64,000 nt of DNA from contig NZ_JACYFK010000001.1 in the NCBI RefSeq assembly GCF_014855515.1, positions 744,001 through 808,000 on the forward strand. Direction: 5' to 3'. The DNA comes from Euzebyella marina (GTDB taxonomy: Bacteria; Bacteroidota; Bacteroidia; Flavobacteriales; Flavobacteriaceae). Below the pieces are notes generated by a model that worked only from the letters and a program-made list of their open reading frames with translations, made no database searches and had not been told where the DNA came from. Positions 44,379 to 54,837 of the stretch are shown piece by piece (the first letter of the stretch is position 1; each line of letters begins with the position of its first letter). Both the position numbers and the translations under genes were made by a program.

Positions 44379-45662
44379 ATGTTAGCTTGGCTCGGACTAT
44401 TGACCATTTGCGCATTGCTATTTTTGGTCATGAGCAAAAAGATGGCCGCTGTGGTCGCCTTAATACTAGTTCCCATAGTAACCGCTCTTCTAGGTGGCTT
44501 TACCACTGAAATCATAACTTTTGTGACCGACGGATTAAAATCCATTGCTCCCACAGGTGTCATGTTCATTTTTGCCATTTTATTTTTTGGAATACTGACC
44601 GATGCCGGAACCTTTAAACCTCTGATAAGAAGCTTGCTTAGTTTTGCCGGAAACGACCCATCGCGCGTGGCCGTTGCGACTGCATTACTGGCCATGGCAG
44701 TCCATTTGGATGGCTCCGGAGCCGTAACATTCTTGGTCACCATCCCAGCTCTTTTGCCCTTGTACGATTCGCTTCAAATGAAAAGAACAACATTGGCTAC
44801 CATTGCGGCGCTGTCCGCGGGTACAATGAACATTCTACCTTGGGGAGGACCTACAATTCGGGCGGCTACGGCTTTGGAGGTTAATGTAACGGAATTGTTT
44901 AATCCTTTATTGATTCCAGTAATTGGTGGACTTTTAACGGTATTGGTCATAGCCTATTTATTAGGAAGAAAAGAAAAAAAGTTTAAAACTTCACAAGTAG
45001 AAATAGAGGTTCAAAGTGAACAGCCAAACACCGACTTAGAAAGACCAAAACTCTATTATTTCAATATTGCCCTAGTTTTGATAGCGGTAGCAACCTTGAT
45101 TAGTGGCATTGCTCCACCACATCTCATTTTTATGGTAGCATTTGCTATTTCCCTAATGATAAACTATCCAAATCCAAAAGATCAGGGCGAACGCATCAAC
45201 GCGCATGCCAAGGCAGCACTTTTAATGGCTAGCATACTTTTTGCCGCAGGATGTTTTACAGGAATTCTAAAAGGTTCAGGAATGATTAATGCTATGGCCG
45301 AAGGTGCAGTTGCCTATATTCCCGACTCCATAGGAAATCACTTGGCGATAATTACAGGCGTATTGTCCATGCCAGCAAGTCTGTTGTTTGACCCGGATTC
45401 TTTTTATTTTGGAATCTTGCCATTACTATCAACCACGGCTTCTCATTTTGATGTGGATGCAATTGAAGTGGGGAGAGCAGCGATAATGGGCCAAATGACA
45501 ACCGGTTTTCCTGTAAGTCCACTCACGGGTTCTACCTATCTACTTATCGGTTTGACGGGAATTGAATTGGGCGACCATCAAAAAAAGACAATTCCCTTGG
45601 CCTTTTTGGTCACGATAGTAATCTTAGTGTTATCGTTATTCATAGGAGCAATAAGTTGGTAA
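44379..45662 (+). CDS. CitMHS-family carboxylate:cation symporter
   Basis: 427 residues with about twelve transmembrane helices. Motifs such as VMFIFAILFFGILTDAGTF and AVHLDGSGAVTFLVTIPALL are typical of the CitMHS citrate-metal transporter family. It should import a di- or tricarboxylate, or a related organic acid, probably with a metal or proton. It begins a tight operon with AtuA-type genes, 1 base before the next. A catabolic role with these is inferred; the true substrate is unknown. Confidence 0.85.
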   Translation: MLAWLGLLTICALLFLVMSKKMAAVVALILVPIVTALLGGFTTEIITFVTDGLKSIAPTGVMFIFAILFFGILTDAGTFKPLIRSLLSFAGNDPSRVAVATALLAMAVHLDGSGAVTFLVTIPALLPLYDSLQMKRTTLATIAALSAGTMNILPWGGPTIRAATALEVNVTELFNPLLIPVIGGLLTVLVIAYLLGRKEKKFKTSQVEIEVQSEQPNTDLERPKLYYFNIALVLIAVATLISGIAPPHLIFMVAFAISLMINYPNPKDQGERINAHAKAALLMASILFAAGCFTGILKGSGMINAMAEGAVAYIPDSIGNHLAIITGVLSMPASLLFDPDSFYFGILPLLSTTASHFDVDAIEVGRAAIMGQMTTGFPVSPLTGSTYLLIGLTGIELGDHQKKTIPLAFLVTIVILVLSLFIGAISW

Positions 45663-45663
45663 A

Positions 45664-47001
45664 ATGAAAACAATCAGAATAGGTAGTGGAGCAGGATATG
45701 CAGGTGATCGCCTAGAGCCTGCTTTGGATTTATTAAAGTATGCTAACCTGGATTATATATGCTTTGAAGGACTTGCCGAAAGAACCATTGCGTTGGCTCA
45801 AAAGAACAAGAAAGCGGACCCAAAAAAAGGATATAACGAGCTGCTTCTATATCGCATGGAAAAGATTTTACCCCTACTTCATCAGAACAAAACTAAGGTA
45901 ATTACCAATATGGGAGCCGCCAACCCCAAGGCAGCTATGGAAGACATTGCCAAATTAGCGAAACATCTGGTGCTGGAAAACTTAAAAATTGCCGCGGTTT
46001 TAGGGGATGACATTTCACACAAAATTGAGGAGTATAATGGCGAAAATGTAATTGAAACCGGTGAGCCTTTATACGAAATAAAAAAAGAGTTGCTTTCGGC
46101 AAATGCCTATTTGGGGATTGAAGGTATTGTAGAAGCTTTAAAAAATGACGCCGATATCATAATTACAGGAAGGGTTGCCGATCCTTCGCTTTTTTTAGCC
46201 CCGATGGTTTACGAGTTTGGCTGGGAAAAATCGGATTGGGAAAAAAAAGGCAAAGGCACATTGATCGGGCATTTATTGGAATGTGCCGGACAGGTAACTG
46301 GCGGGTATTATGCCGACCCTGGAATAAAGGATGTGCCAAACCTATGGAATCTTGGTTTTCCATATGTAGAGGTCGATGCACTAGGGGAAGGTTTTATTAC
46401 CAAATTGAAGGAAAGTGGTGGAATGGTGACAACGGCCACCTGTACGGAACAATTACTCTATGAAATTCACGCCCCCGAAAATTATATCACTCCAGATTGT
46501 ATTGCGAATTTTTCAAAAGTAATTTTTAAGGAAATAGCGCAAGACAAAGTTAAATTTGAAGGCGCATCGGGAAAAAAGGCCTCCCATACCTATAAAGTCA
46601 GTGTGGGTTACCTCAACGGATTTATAGGCGAGGGCCAGATGAGTTACGGTGGCCCAAATTGTATCGCAAGAGCACTTCTTGCCAAAGAAATTGTTGAAAA
46701 ACGATTAGAAAAATTACCTTTTGATATTTCGGAATTGCGGTGTGAGTTGATTGGCATTAATTCTCTATTGAATCAAAATAAAATGCCCGACCAACTCAAT
46801 GAGGTTCGTCTTCGTGTAGCCGGGAAAACCCAAACAAAAGAAGAAGCTCAACAGATTGCCAATGAAGTTGAAACCTTGTACACCAATGGGCCCTATGGTG
46901 GTGGTGGAGCGACCAAAAAGGTAGATGAGATTATATCCATCGCATCCATTTTAATTCCAAAAGAAGATTTTAAAATCGATGTTCACTACATAAAAATATA
47001 G
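45664..47001 (+). CDS. AtuA-family (DUF1446) protein
   Basis: 445 residues. The sequence opens with TIRIGSGAGYAGDRLEPALD and contains ADIIITGRVADPSL and GYYADPGIKDVPNL, strong AtuA/DUF1446 signatures. AtuA proteins belong to acyclic terpene utilisation clusters in Pseudomonas. Most homologues lie elsewhere and are uncharacterised, often beside an organic acid transporter. It has no signal peptide. It lies 1 base after the transporter gene and 2 bases before a small AtuA-related gene. Confidence 0.85.
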   Translation: MKTIRIGSGAGYAGDRLEPALDLLKYANLDYICFEGLAERTIALAQKNKKADPKKGYNELLLYRMEKILPLLHQNKTKVITNMGAANPKAAMEDIAKLAKHLVLENLKIAAVLGDDISHKIEEYNGENVIETGEPLYEIKKELLSANAYLGIEGIVEALKNDADIIITGRVADPSLFLAPMVYEFGWEKSDWEKKGKGTLIGHLLECAGQVTGGYYADPGIKDVPNLWNLGFPYVEVDALGEGFITKLKESGGMVTTATCTEQLLYEIHAPENYITPDCIANFSKVIFKEIAQDKVKFEGASGKKASHTYKVSVGYLNGFIGEGQMSYGGPNCIARALLAKEIVEKRLEKLPFDISELRCELIGINSLLNQNKMPDQLNEVRLRVAGKTQTKEEAQQIANEVETLYTNGPYGGGGATKKVDEIISIASILIPKEDFKIDVHYIKI

Positions 47002-47003
47002 TT

Positions 47004-47303
47004 ATGAAGTTATGGCAAATTGCCCATGTTAGAACGGGCGACAAAGGGAATATCAGTAATGTATCGGTCACCGTATATGATACAAAAGATTTTAATTTGG
47101 TACGCGATAAATTAACTCCGGAATTCGTTAAAAATTGGTACGGAGCTCAAGTTTTAGGTGAAGTGAAAAGATATGATTTACCGCAACTTGGAGCCTTTAA
47201 CTTTGTAATGCATGATGCGCTTAGTGGTGGCGTCACCTCATCAACGGCATTGGATAAACACGGAAAAACATTGGGCGCCTACTTATTAGATATCCCTCTT
47301 TAA
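47004..47303 (+). CDS. Small AtuA-related protein
   Basis: 99 residues (KLWQIAHVRTGDKGNISNVS and NFVMHDALSGGVTSS). In many genomes this domain is fused to the C-terminus of the AtuA protein; here it is a separate gene 2 bases downstream. The two products probably form one complex. The reaction is unknown. Confidence 0.82.
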   Translation: MKLWQIAHVRTGDKGNISNVSVTVYDTKDFNLVRDKLTPEFVKNWYGAQVLGEVKRYDLPQLGAFNFVMHDALSGGVTSSTALDKHGKTLGAYLLDIPL

Positions 47304-47314
47304 AAAATATGCTC

Positions 47315-48346
47315 ATGAAAAAGACTTTAATACTTCTTTGCTTTGTCGTTACAGGAAACCTTATTGCCCAAGAGGTAATACAAGGAAAAGTTCTCATCGA
47401 CTCTATTTACTCCAAAAATTTGGAGAATGATTTCAACGAAAACCCGACAAGAGCAGTATCTATATATCTGCCACCAAATTACGACCAGTCAGATACCCGG
47501 TATCCTGTTATTTATTTCTTGCATGGCTTTTTAAATGACAACAGCCTCATGAATTACATGAAAGACCTGTTTGATTATGCCATTGCCGAGAAAAAAATAA
47601 ATCCTTTTATTTTGGTAGTGCCTGATCAAAAAACCACCTATGATGGTAGCTTTTATTCCAATACCGGTGTGTTTGGCAACTGGGAAGATTTTACGGCCTT
47701 AGATCTGGTCTCTCATATGGACAAGAACTATAGAACTTTGGCCAAAGCTGGAAGCCGTGGCATTACGGGACATAGCATGGGAGGGTATGGAGCATTAAAA
47801 ATAGCCATGAAACACCCTGACATTTTTGAAACCGTATATGCCTTAAGTCCCGGTGCCCTGACAATAGTTAGGGAATATGGGCCGAACAGTGATACTTATG
47901 TAGAATTTTCTAAAATGAAAACCATCGAAGACCTATCTAAATCTTATTTCGGGAAGGTAATCATGGCTTTTGGCAGGTCTTGGTCGCCCAACCCTAGCAA
48001 ACCTCCTTTTTATTTTGACCTGCCCTTTGAATATAAGAATCAAGAACTTGTTGCCAATCCAGAGGTACTTGAAAAATGGTACGCTCAAATGCCCGTTCAT
48101 ATGATTGATGTTTATTTGGAAAACCTGAAGAAACTTAGGGCCATCAAATTAGATTGGGGACGAAATGCCGGCGAACGTTTCACCATACAATGTAAAATGT
48201 TCAGTCAACGATTGGAAAATGTTGGTATTACTCATTTTTCCGAAGAATATATTGGCACACATACCAATAATATCTATACCAAAGATGGTCGAATTCCGCA
48301 ACAGATGCTACCTTTCTTTGATTATTACCTTGACTTTGAACAGTAA
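47315..48346 (+). CDS. Exported alpha/beta-hydrolase, esterase D-like
   Basis: 343 residues from ATG at 47315, which gives a compact signal peptide (MKKTLILLCFVVTGNLIAQE); ATG at 47309 is also possible. The fold of the putative-esterase family is seen in PVIYFLHGFLNDNS, the nucleophile elbow GITGHSMGGYGALK (Ser in GHSMGG) and a late histidine in EYIGTHTNN. It should act in the periplasm on an ester. It follows the AtuA pair after 11 bases. It may release the organic acid that CitMHS imports, by inference. Confidence 0.83.
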   Translation: MKKTLILLCFVVTGNLIAQEVIQGKVLIDSIYSKNLENDFNENPTRAVSIYLPPNYDQSDTRYPVIYFLHGFLNDNSLMNYMKDLFDYAIAEKKINPFILVVPDQKTTYDGSFYSNTGVFGNWEDFTALDLVSHMDKNYRTLAKAGSRGITGHSMGGYGALKIAMKHPDIFETVYALSPGALTIVREYGPNSDTYVEFSKMKTIEDLSKSYFGKVIMAFGRSWSPNPSKPPFYFDLPFEYKNQELVANPEVLEKWYAQMPVHMIDVYLENLKKLRAIKLDWGRNAGERFTIQCKMFSQRLENVGITHFSEEYIGTHTNNIYTKDGRIPQQMLPFFDYYLDFEQ

Positions 48347-48470
48347 TGAGCATATCTAAACGTAATCCCAAAACTGTACTCGAGTGTTCGTAGAAAACAT
48401 TAATTCTGATTAAATCATTCCACGTATAGGTTGGGAACTATCTTAATAAAACATACCACTTCAAAATACC

Positions 48471-48509
48471 AAAGGCGGCTTATGAACTTTAAAGCTCTTC
48501 GCCGCCTTT
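48471..48509. terminator. Hairpin between convergent genes
   Basis: A 9-bp perfect stem (AAAGGCGGC with GCCGCCTTT) spans a 21-base loop between the esterase and the barrel gene. Neither side has a strong T tract, so it may serve both directions weakly. Confidence 0.55.
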
Positions 48510-48532
48510 AGCTTTCACCAACACTAACTTTT

Positions 48533-49087
48533 TTAAAATGCGTAGCCCGCAGAGATTTGAATAATATTATTCTGGCTGCTACCGGAATAGTTTTCTCCCT
48601 TGACATTAGCAATACCCTTGTTATACCGTAGACTGAAGAAAATATTGTTGGCTAGCTTGTAGGATGCGCCAATACCAAAACCGATATCTAGATTTTTGAA
48701 TTGGTCGTCATCTGCGTTAGAAGACACCAAAAAACCTACCACAGGACCTGCTTCCGCGCTCAATCCCTGTAGAATATGGTACTTACCTAAAATGGGCAGG
48801 TTAACATAATCCAGCTTTAGATTATCACCATTACTCCCATAATCCCAGTTGCTACCCTGCGAGGAATATAATAGTTCGGGCTGCACAGAGATTTTATCGG
48901 TGATGGGCACCTCTACAACACCTCCTAAATGAAAGGCAACTCTAGACCCCAAATTTCCTACACCTACATAATAGTCGCCCCCGAGATTAGAAATATTGAC
49001 TCCGGCCTTCACCCCAAAACCAAAATCTTGGGCACTTGAACAAAAGGAACCAATTGTTAGAAAGAATACGAATAATAGATTTTTCAT
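48533..49087 (-). CDS. Small outer-membrane beta-barrel protein
   Basis: 184 residues. Signal peptide KNLLFVFFLTIGSFCSSAQ, then alternating strands (GFGVKAGVNISNLGG, ISVQPELLYSSQGSNW) ending in the aromatic IIQISAGYAF. This matches porin-family OmpW/OMP_b-brl proteins. It is probably an eight-stranded barrel. No specific role is known. Confidence 0.85.
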   Translation of the reverse strand: MKNLLFVFFLTIGSFCSSAQDFGFGVKAGVNISNLGGDYYVGVGNLGSRVAFHLGGVVEVPITDKISVQPELLYSSQGSNWDYGSNGDNLKLDYVNLPILGKYHILQGLSAEAGPVVGFLVSSNADDDQFKNLDIGFGIGASYKLANNIFFSLRYNKGIANVKGENYSGSSQNNIIQISAGYAF

Positions 49088-49161
49088 GTGTAAATAGTAT
49101 TTGATTGTTTCCTATTGGTGACTTTCTAACCAAAAGGTTAACGTTCACATGAAAAAAATTC

Positions 49162-50235
49162 CTAAAAAAGTTTTAACTGCCCCTCTTTGAACTGTTCATG
49201 CAGATCAGTGTTCAGTTTCGGAAAAGCCTTATTTTTAAAATAGGTTCGTTTAGCGAGATTGACCAAATCATGAATCTGCGTTGCAATCGTACCTTCCCCT
49301 CTATTCCTAATTCCAAAGCGGCTATCGTTCAAGGTACCTCCGTGGCACTCTTGAATTTGGTGTAAGACTTTATCGGCCCTATCCGGCAGGGCCTTTTTAA
49401 TCCAATCTTCAAAAATCTGACCGATTGCCCCGTTCAATCGAACTACCGTAAAACCAAAAGAAAGTGCCCCATTATCTGAAACGGCTTTTGCCAATTTCAT
49501 AATCTCATGGCTATTGATGCCCGGTATAATAGGAGCCAGCATGGCATTGACGGGAATGCCATTCTCCGACAGAACGCGAATAGTTTCCAATCTTTTTTTT
49601 ATAGTGGTCGTTCTAGGCTCTAGAATTCTTCTGGTTTCTTCTTGAAGAGAGGTTACTGATACGTTTACGCCTATTAGATTATGGTGGGCCAATTCTTTTA
49701 GTAAATCAAGGTCTCTAAGCACCAAGGCATTCTTGGTAATGATACCGACCGGATGACGGTATTTCAGAAAGATGCCCAAACAGGCCCTTGTCAATTTAAA
49801 TTTCTTCTCGGCCGGCTGGTAGCAATCTGTATTGCCGGAAAGAACAATAGTTTGGGCCCTCCACGACTTGGTTTTTAGTTTTTGTTCCAATAAAGAGGCA
49901 GCCGCTTTTTTGATAAGAATATTACGCTCAAAATCTAGACCGGCACCGTAACCCCAGAACTCATGCGAATTACGGGCGTAGCAATAAATACATCCGTGCT
50001 CACAACCTTGGTAAGGGTTCATTGAAAAGGTCATTCCCACATCAGGACTGGTGACTTTATTGACTATAGTTTTCGGAAATATGGGAATATAACTGGTCTT
50101 ATTCTTATCGGCTTCTTCCCCTTCTATACGGCAAAACTCAAGAAAATCGTCTCGGGTTTCATATATATGTTCAAGAAAGCGGTTAGGCATTTTCTTTTGA
50201 GCCCCCCTGCCTTTAACGTAATTCTTATCATTCAC
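49162..50235 (-). CDS. PA0069-family radical SAM protein
   Basis: 357 residues from GTG at 50235 (ATG at 50190 is a shorter option). The radical SAM cluster motif C-x3-C-x2-C is in GCEHGCIYCYARNSHEFW. Conserved segments NTDCYQPAEKKFKLTR and LEPRTTTIKKRLETI follow. This group (PA0069/Rv2578c) is related to the spore photoproduct lyase SplB, but its reaction is unknown. Confidence 0.88.
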   Translation of the reverse strand: MNDKNYVKGRGAQKKMPNRFLEHIYETRDDFLEFCRIEGEEADKNKTSYIPIFPKTIVNKVTSPDVGMTFSMNPYQGCEHGCIYCYARNSHEFWGYGAGLDFERNILIKKAAASLLEQKLKTKSWRAQTIVLSGNTDCYQPAEKKFKLTRACLGIFLKYRHPVGIITKNALVLRDLDLLKELAHHNLIGVNVSVTSLQEETRRILEPRTTTIKKRLETIRVLSENGIPVNAMLAPIIPGINSHEIMKLAKAVSDNGALSFGFTVVRLNGAIGQIFEDWIKKALPDRADKVLHQIQECHGGTLNDSRFGIRNRGEGTIATQIHDLVNLAKRTYFKNKAFPKLNTDLHEQFKEGQLKLF

Positions 50236-50293
50236 TTATTTAGGATTTATTCCAAATTTATGGAATAAATCCAATTTCAATAAATGAATTAAA

Positions 50294-51841
50294 TCAATTA
50301 ACAGTTACTTGAACCATTTGTTTTTTAGAACCTCTTTTAGCATAAAATAGTAGGGTATCGGTACCGTTATTGATCAGTGGTCTCGATACCATAATAGGAA
50401 GGCGAACCTCTTTATCATCAACCAGTTTTTTATAGGAAAGGTCTCCGGAAGCATCTACTTTGATCACGAACATATTCGGGTTTCTACTAAAACCTTGTTT
50501 AAACAAAATTCGTTCTTTACTTATTTTTTGGGGGTTCTCACCAGAGTTGATAAAGAAGTACATATCCTCACCATGCCCATAAGCCGTATATGAGGCATAA
50601 GAAGCATCGCCCTGGGTTACTTCGGCCTTGTTGATATTTCTGGCCCAAAGCATCTTACCGTTAGCGTCAAGTTTTGCCAATACAATATCGTTGTAATGAT
50701 AGCGCTCGGTAATTTGGGTACCTCCTGAGCTGATATCTTCTCCTTTCGTCACAAAATATTCCTCTGCACTGAAAAGAATATTTTTCTCTGGAGTGATATG
50801 CACACTTTTAAAGATGAGGTTCTTTATTTCGGCGTCAACTTCGCGACCGAACTTATCGATCATAAATTGTTCGGAAAACGGATTGTATTGCTTCGAAGAA
50901 ATGTTCAATGAACCTTTGTCCAAATTAAAATAGACCAGTCCATTGTAGCGATTGTCTTTTCTATCTGCATAAAAACCTACCACTTTCAATTCATTATCGA
51001 CTAGAATTGGCTTTAACGATTCAGGAAACCTACCGGCATCGGTAAACTCTTGAACGGTATGACCCGCAGCGGAGACCTTTACCAGCTCATACTGAAAACG
51101 GCGTTCTTTTAAGTCGGATCTTCTTTTCTTGAAGTAGGCCTTTCCCATCATATAAAGTGACGAAAGGTCTTTAGAGACCTCAATGTTCTCAAAAGCATAA
51201 TTCTTCTCTTCGATTGCCTGAGTGAAGTCGTACTCCAATCTTTTGTTCAAATCGGTACCGTACAACAATATTTTATATTTCTGGTCACGGCCTTCCCTAT
51301 AGTGCACCGTGATAGCAAAAGCCGAACGCTCATCATTGAAATGGGTAGCTGTGGAAAAACCGTTACCAAAATTTCTATTGTATTTATTTACCGCTAGCGG
51401 ATTGATAACTTCTTTAGAGGGAACGGACAATAATTTACGTTCTGTAAAGTAAAAATCACTCAAGGGTGTTTGATGCACCATGTAAGTGTATGCTTCGGCA
51501 TCAATATCGTAAGTGAGTTCCAATAAATAAAGCTGCCCGTTTTTTACAAAACCGTCGACCATATGGGCACCTGAATGTTTATAGTTAAAATCGACCTTTA
51601 GATTAAGGTTTTCGTCATAAACCTCGATAAAGTAACCTTTGGGCCTAAGTGGAAAACCACCATAATACGTGCGCACCAAAACGGTTTCACCGGCTGTGGA
51701 GCTTTCGATTGATAAAACCGTCGAATATTTATACCTGTCGGAATAATTTTCGCCAAGTTGATAATTTACGGGGATTTCTTGAGCAAAAGCAGTCAAAGCC
51801 GACCAGAAAAGGAAGGTCGACAATATAATTTTTGTGCGCAT
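50294..51841 (-). CDS. Large exported protein of unknown function
   Basis: 515 residues. The signal peptide MRTKIILSTFLFWSALTAFA is clear. The mature part is beta-rich with regular aromatic strands (YYGGFPLRPKGYFIEVYDE, LYMMGKAYFKKRRSD), suggesting a propeller-like fold. No family was recognised. It follows a crotonase gene after 21 bases on the same strand. Confidence 0.65.
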   Translation of the reverse strand: MRTKIILSTFLFWSALTAFAQEIPVNYQLGENYSDRYKYSTVLSIESSTAGETVLVRTYYGGFPLRPKGYFIEVYDENLNLKVDFNYKHSGAHMVDGFVKNGQLYLLELTYDIDAEAYTYMVHQTPLSDFYFTERKLLSVPSKEVINPLAVNKYNRNFGNGFSTATHFNDERSAFAITVHYREGRDQKYKILLYGTDLNKRLEYDFTQAIEEKNYAFENIEVSKDLSSLYMMGKAYFKKRRSDLKERRFQYELVKVSAAGHTVQEFTDAGRFPESLKPILVDNELKVVGFYADRKDNRYNGLVYFNLDKGSLNISSKQYNPFSEQFMIDKFGREVDAEIKNLIFKSVHITPEKNILFSAEEYFVTKGEDISSGGTQITERYHYNDIVLAKLDANGKMLWARNINKAEVTQGDASYASYTAYGHGEDMYFFINSGENPQKISKERILFKQGFSRNPNMFVIKVDASGDLSYKKLVDDKEVRLPIMVSRPLINNGTDTLLFYAKRGSKKQMVQVTVN

Positions 51842-51862
51842 AAGTAGGTTTTTCGCTTTACG

Positions 51863-52642
51863 CTACCTACCGGGAAAATCTGCTTTTCTTTTTTCTAAAA
51901 ATGCAGTGGTTCCTTCTTTAAAGTCTTCTGTGCCAAAGCAGGCGCCGAAGGCTTCGATTTCGGCAGCATATCCGTTACTATTCTTAAAACCAGCATTTAC
52001 CGCTTTTATTGCATGGCTAATGGCCACGGAGGAATTATTCGATATCTTGTCGGCCAACTTCTCACAAAACTCGATCAATTCTTCTTGAGATACCACATGA
52101 TTGACCAAACCGTAACTCAAAGCACGGTCGACATCGATCATACTAGCTGTCATAATCAACTCTAATGCCCTGCCCTTACCGATTAATTGCGGAAGGCGCT
52201 GGGTACCCCCATAACCGGGGATAACACCTAGAGAAACCTCGGGCAAACCCATTCTGGCATTGTGGCTTGCTACCCTAAAATGGCAGGCCATGGCCAATTC
52301 AAGACCACCCCCCAAAGCAAAGCCATTAATTGCTGCAATGACAGGCTTTCGTAAATTTTCGATGTAGTTAAAGACCGTTTCTTGACCTTCAGCGGCCAAT
52401 CGGCCACCCTCCTCTTCCGAAAAATGTGCAAATTCAGAGATGTCGGCACCGGCCACAAAAGCCTTCTCTCCGCTTCCGGTAAGAATAATTGTTTTGACCT
52501 CGTCATCTTCCTCTAAGGCAGAAAATGCCTCGTGAAGTTCTTGCAGTGTTTCTTTATTAAGGGCATTTAATTTTTTCGGTCTGTTAATGACCACTTGACC
52601 AATAGCCCCGTTATAAGTAATTAAAAGATTATTGAAGTTCAT
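51863..52642 (-). CDS. Enoyl-CoA hydratase/isomerase family protein
   Basis: 259 residues. The crotonase fold is clear: oxyanion-hole segments AFVAGADISEFA and FALGGGLELAMAC, and the acidic residues of LPEVSLGVIPGYGGTQRL. The Glu and Gly pattern matches hydratases of fatty-acid beta-oxidation or 3-hydroxybutyryl-CoA dehydratase. The exact substrate chain length cannot be read. It lies 24 bases after the sensor kinase gene. Confidence 0.9.
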   Translation of the reverse strand: MNFNNLLITYNGAIGQVVINRPKKLNALNKETLQELHEAFSALEEDDEVKTIILTGSGEKAFVAGADISEFAHFSEEEGGRLAAEGQETVFNYIENLRKPVIAAINGFALGGGLELAMACHFRVASHNARMGLPEVSLGVIPGYGGTQRLPQLIGKGRALELIMTASMIDVDRALSYGLVNHVVSQEELIEFCEKLADKISNNSSVAISHAIKAVNAGFKNSNGYAAEIEAFGACFGTEDFKEGTTAFLEKRKADFPGR

Positions 52643-52666
52643 ATATCTATATTAAGTGTATTAATG

Positions 52667-54151
52667 TTATGCGCCGGCCTTCGGTAGTTTTACGCTGAAA
52701 ACCGTGCCCTTTCCAATCTGCGATGTAAACTCAATGGTTCCCTTATAGGTTTCAACAATATTCTTGACCATACCCAAACCAAGACCCATTCCGCTGGTCT
52801 TTGTGGTAAATTTCGGTTCAAAGATTTTATCGCGGTTCTCGTCTTCAATACCGACACCATTATCAGCAACACATATTTTCACGAAATCATTATCCGCTGT
52901 AACCGACACCAGTATTTTTGGAGATTCTACTTCAGGTACTGCCTGAATGGCATTCTTCACCAAATTGGTCACCACACGAATCAATTGTGTTCGGTCCATC
53001 TTGGCTATAATCTCATCTTCATCTGATATGAAGTGAATGTATTCTTCATTAAATATATCGAGGGCCAGCTTAACGATTTTGACCACATTAAGGGTTTCGT
53101 TCTGTTGAGCGGGCATTTCGGCAAAATTTGAAAATGCCGAAGCGATGCTGCTCATGGTGTCGATTTGTTGAATCAAGGTTTTCGAAAACTCTTCAACTTT
53201 TTTGCCAATTTCAGCATCGTTCGGGTCAAACTTTCTTTCAAAACTTTGTACGGTCAATCGCATGGGTGTCAACGGGTTTTTAATCTCATGCGCTACCTGT
53301 TTGGCCATTTCCCTCCACGCCTGCTCTCTCTCACTACGTGCCAATTTTACCGCACTTTGCTCCAATTCATCGATCATCGCATTGTAAGAGGTAATCAATT
53401 TTTTGATTTCTTCACTAGGGTTTTCTATCAAAATCTTTTCATTTCGTTTGGTCAAATGGGTACGGCCCAACATATCTGAAACCGTCTGCAAAGACCTGGT
53501 AATGAAGGTAGAAATGAAATATGCCAAACCAATGGCTATAAAAAGCATTAGTAAGTAGACCGCGCCCAAACGACCCAAGAACTCCCTTAACTCCATATTA
53601 TTAAAGGAATCATCTTCATAGTAGGGCAAGTTCAATATACCAATCGGTTTGAAACTTTTGTCATTTATATAGGTATAGGAGGCTTGATAATTATCGCCTG
53701 CCAATGCCTTTTCTTCTACGTATCTTTTGGTAGGGCTGGCCTCAAGACTGTTCAATACTTGTGCATCGAGACAATTGGAGACCGAATCTACCTCGAATTT
53801 GGGCCGTGAACTTTTTAGAAGCTGGCCCTCCAAATCATAAATATTGAGACGTTGGTTTTGAACATTTGCAATGCGATAAATTTCCATTTGAAAAATAAGG
53901 TGCAAATTTTCAGTAGTAACGGGATAGGTAGTTTCCCTAAGCACATAGTCGACACTTTGCCGAACCTGTTCTTCTTTTCGCTCTAACCGACCCACATGAT
54001 AATCTTTTGATTGCTCGTTATACTGAAATACCGTAACACCGGCAATCAATACAGAAGCTATGACCACCAATAGGATCATAGAAAAGAATATACGTGACCT
54101 TAACGATAATTTAGTGAGCAAAAGGCTAGGGTTTGCTATCAAAGGTAGCAA
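52667..54151 (-). CDS. Membrane sensor histidine kinase with HAMP domain (NtrY-like)
   Basis: 494 residues as read from TTG at 54151. TTG at 54121, giving a start just before [11 protein letters not shown], is more usual. Two transmembrane helices (about 22-42 and 195-215) flank a periplasmic sensor. A HAMP domain follows, then the phospho-acceptor His288 ([15 protein letters not shown]), N box ([10 protein letters not shown]), G1 (DNGVGI) and G2 (GMGLGLGMV), all intact. No response regulator lies beside it. Confidence 0.85.
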   Translation of the reverse strand: MLPLIANPSLLLTKLSLRSRIFFSMILLVVIASVLIAGVTVFQYNEQSKDYHVGRLERKEEQVRQSVDYVLRETTYPVTTENLHLIFQMEIYRIANVQNQRLNIYDLEGQLLKSSRPKFEVDSVSNCLDAQVLNSLEASPTKRYVEEKALAGDNYQASYTYINDKSFKPIGILNLPYYEDDSFNNMELREFLGRLGAVYLLMLFIAIGLAYFISTFITRSLQTVSDMLGRTHLTKRNEKILIENPSEEIKKLITSYNAMIDELEQSAVKLARSEREQAWREMAKQVAHEIKNPLTPMRLTVQSFERKFDPNDAEIGKKVEEFSKTLIQQIDTMSSIASAFSNFAEMPAQQNETLNVVKIVKLALDIFNEEYIHFISDEDEIIAKMDRTQLIRVVTNLVKNAIQAVPEVESPKILVSVTADNDFVKICVADNGVGIEDENRDKIFEPKFTTKTSGMGLGLGMVKNIVETYKGTIEFTSQIGKGTVFSVKLPKAGA

Positions 54152-54231
54152 ATATCAAACCAAAAAATAAGGTCTGATGTAAGCATGACCAACGCCCAAA
54201 AGCAATTGACCTAGAAATAAATGGATAAGAA

Positions 54232-54780
54232 CTAAGCGTCCGGATTCTTCTGCCGAATTCGCTTGTAGAGCTTGATTCCCAACATCAACAAAACTCCTAG
54301 CACGATGATGCCGACCACCCCAAAAATCCAGTTGATGGTACTTTTCAAGATAACCAAAAAGACAATCGCAAAAAGAATGAGGGTCGCCCCTTCGTTCCAA
54401 ACACGCATGTAGTTAGAGGAATAACGAATCTCGTTTCGCTGTAGCTGTTTAAAAATAACGTGGTTTCTTAAATGATAACCGATCAGCAGAAGAACAAACC
54501 CCAATTTAATGTGCATCCAGCCCTGCTGAAGAAGCACTGGGGAAAGTATTAATAACCAGATGGCGAATAAAATGGCGAGTACGGCGGAGGGCCATGTTAT
54601 AATATACCAAAGCCGTTTCGTCATTAGTTGAAATTGTTTGGTAAGTATCTCTTTTTCGGGAGAGCCTTTTTTAGATGCCTCGATGTGATAGATAAACAGT
54701 CTGGGAATATAGAAAAGCCCCGCAAACCAAGTGATTACGAAAATGAGGTGAAGCGCCTTTATATAATTGTAATAATTCAA
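54232..54780 (-). CDS. hemJ: Protoporphyrinogen oxidase HemJ-like protein
   Basis: 182 residues with four or more transmembrane helices, read from TTG at 54780. The conserved start IKALHLIFVITWFAGLFYIP, with a histidine in the first helix, is typical of HemJ/CopD-family. HemJ converts protoporphyrinogen IX to protoporphyrin IX. Ferrochelatase, the next step, is encoded 3 kb away at 58017. The TTG start is unusual but no in-frame ATG is nearby. Confidence 0.82.
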   Translation of the reverse strand: MNYYNYIKALHLIFVITWFAGLFYIPRLFIYHIEASKKGSPEKEILTKQFQLMTKRLWYIITWPSAVLAILFAIWLLILSPVLLQQGWMHIKLGFVLLLIGYHLRNHVIFKQLQRNEIRYSSNYMRVWNEGATLILFAIVFLVILKSTINWIFGVVGIIVLGVLLMLGIKLYKRIRQKNPDA

Positions 54781-54837
54781 ATCGTTTGGACCAATTTTCG
54801 CCCAAAGGTAGCGAAACGATGCTATTTTAAACTGACA

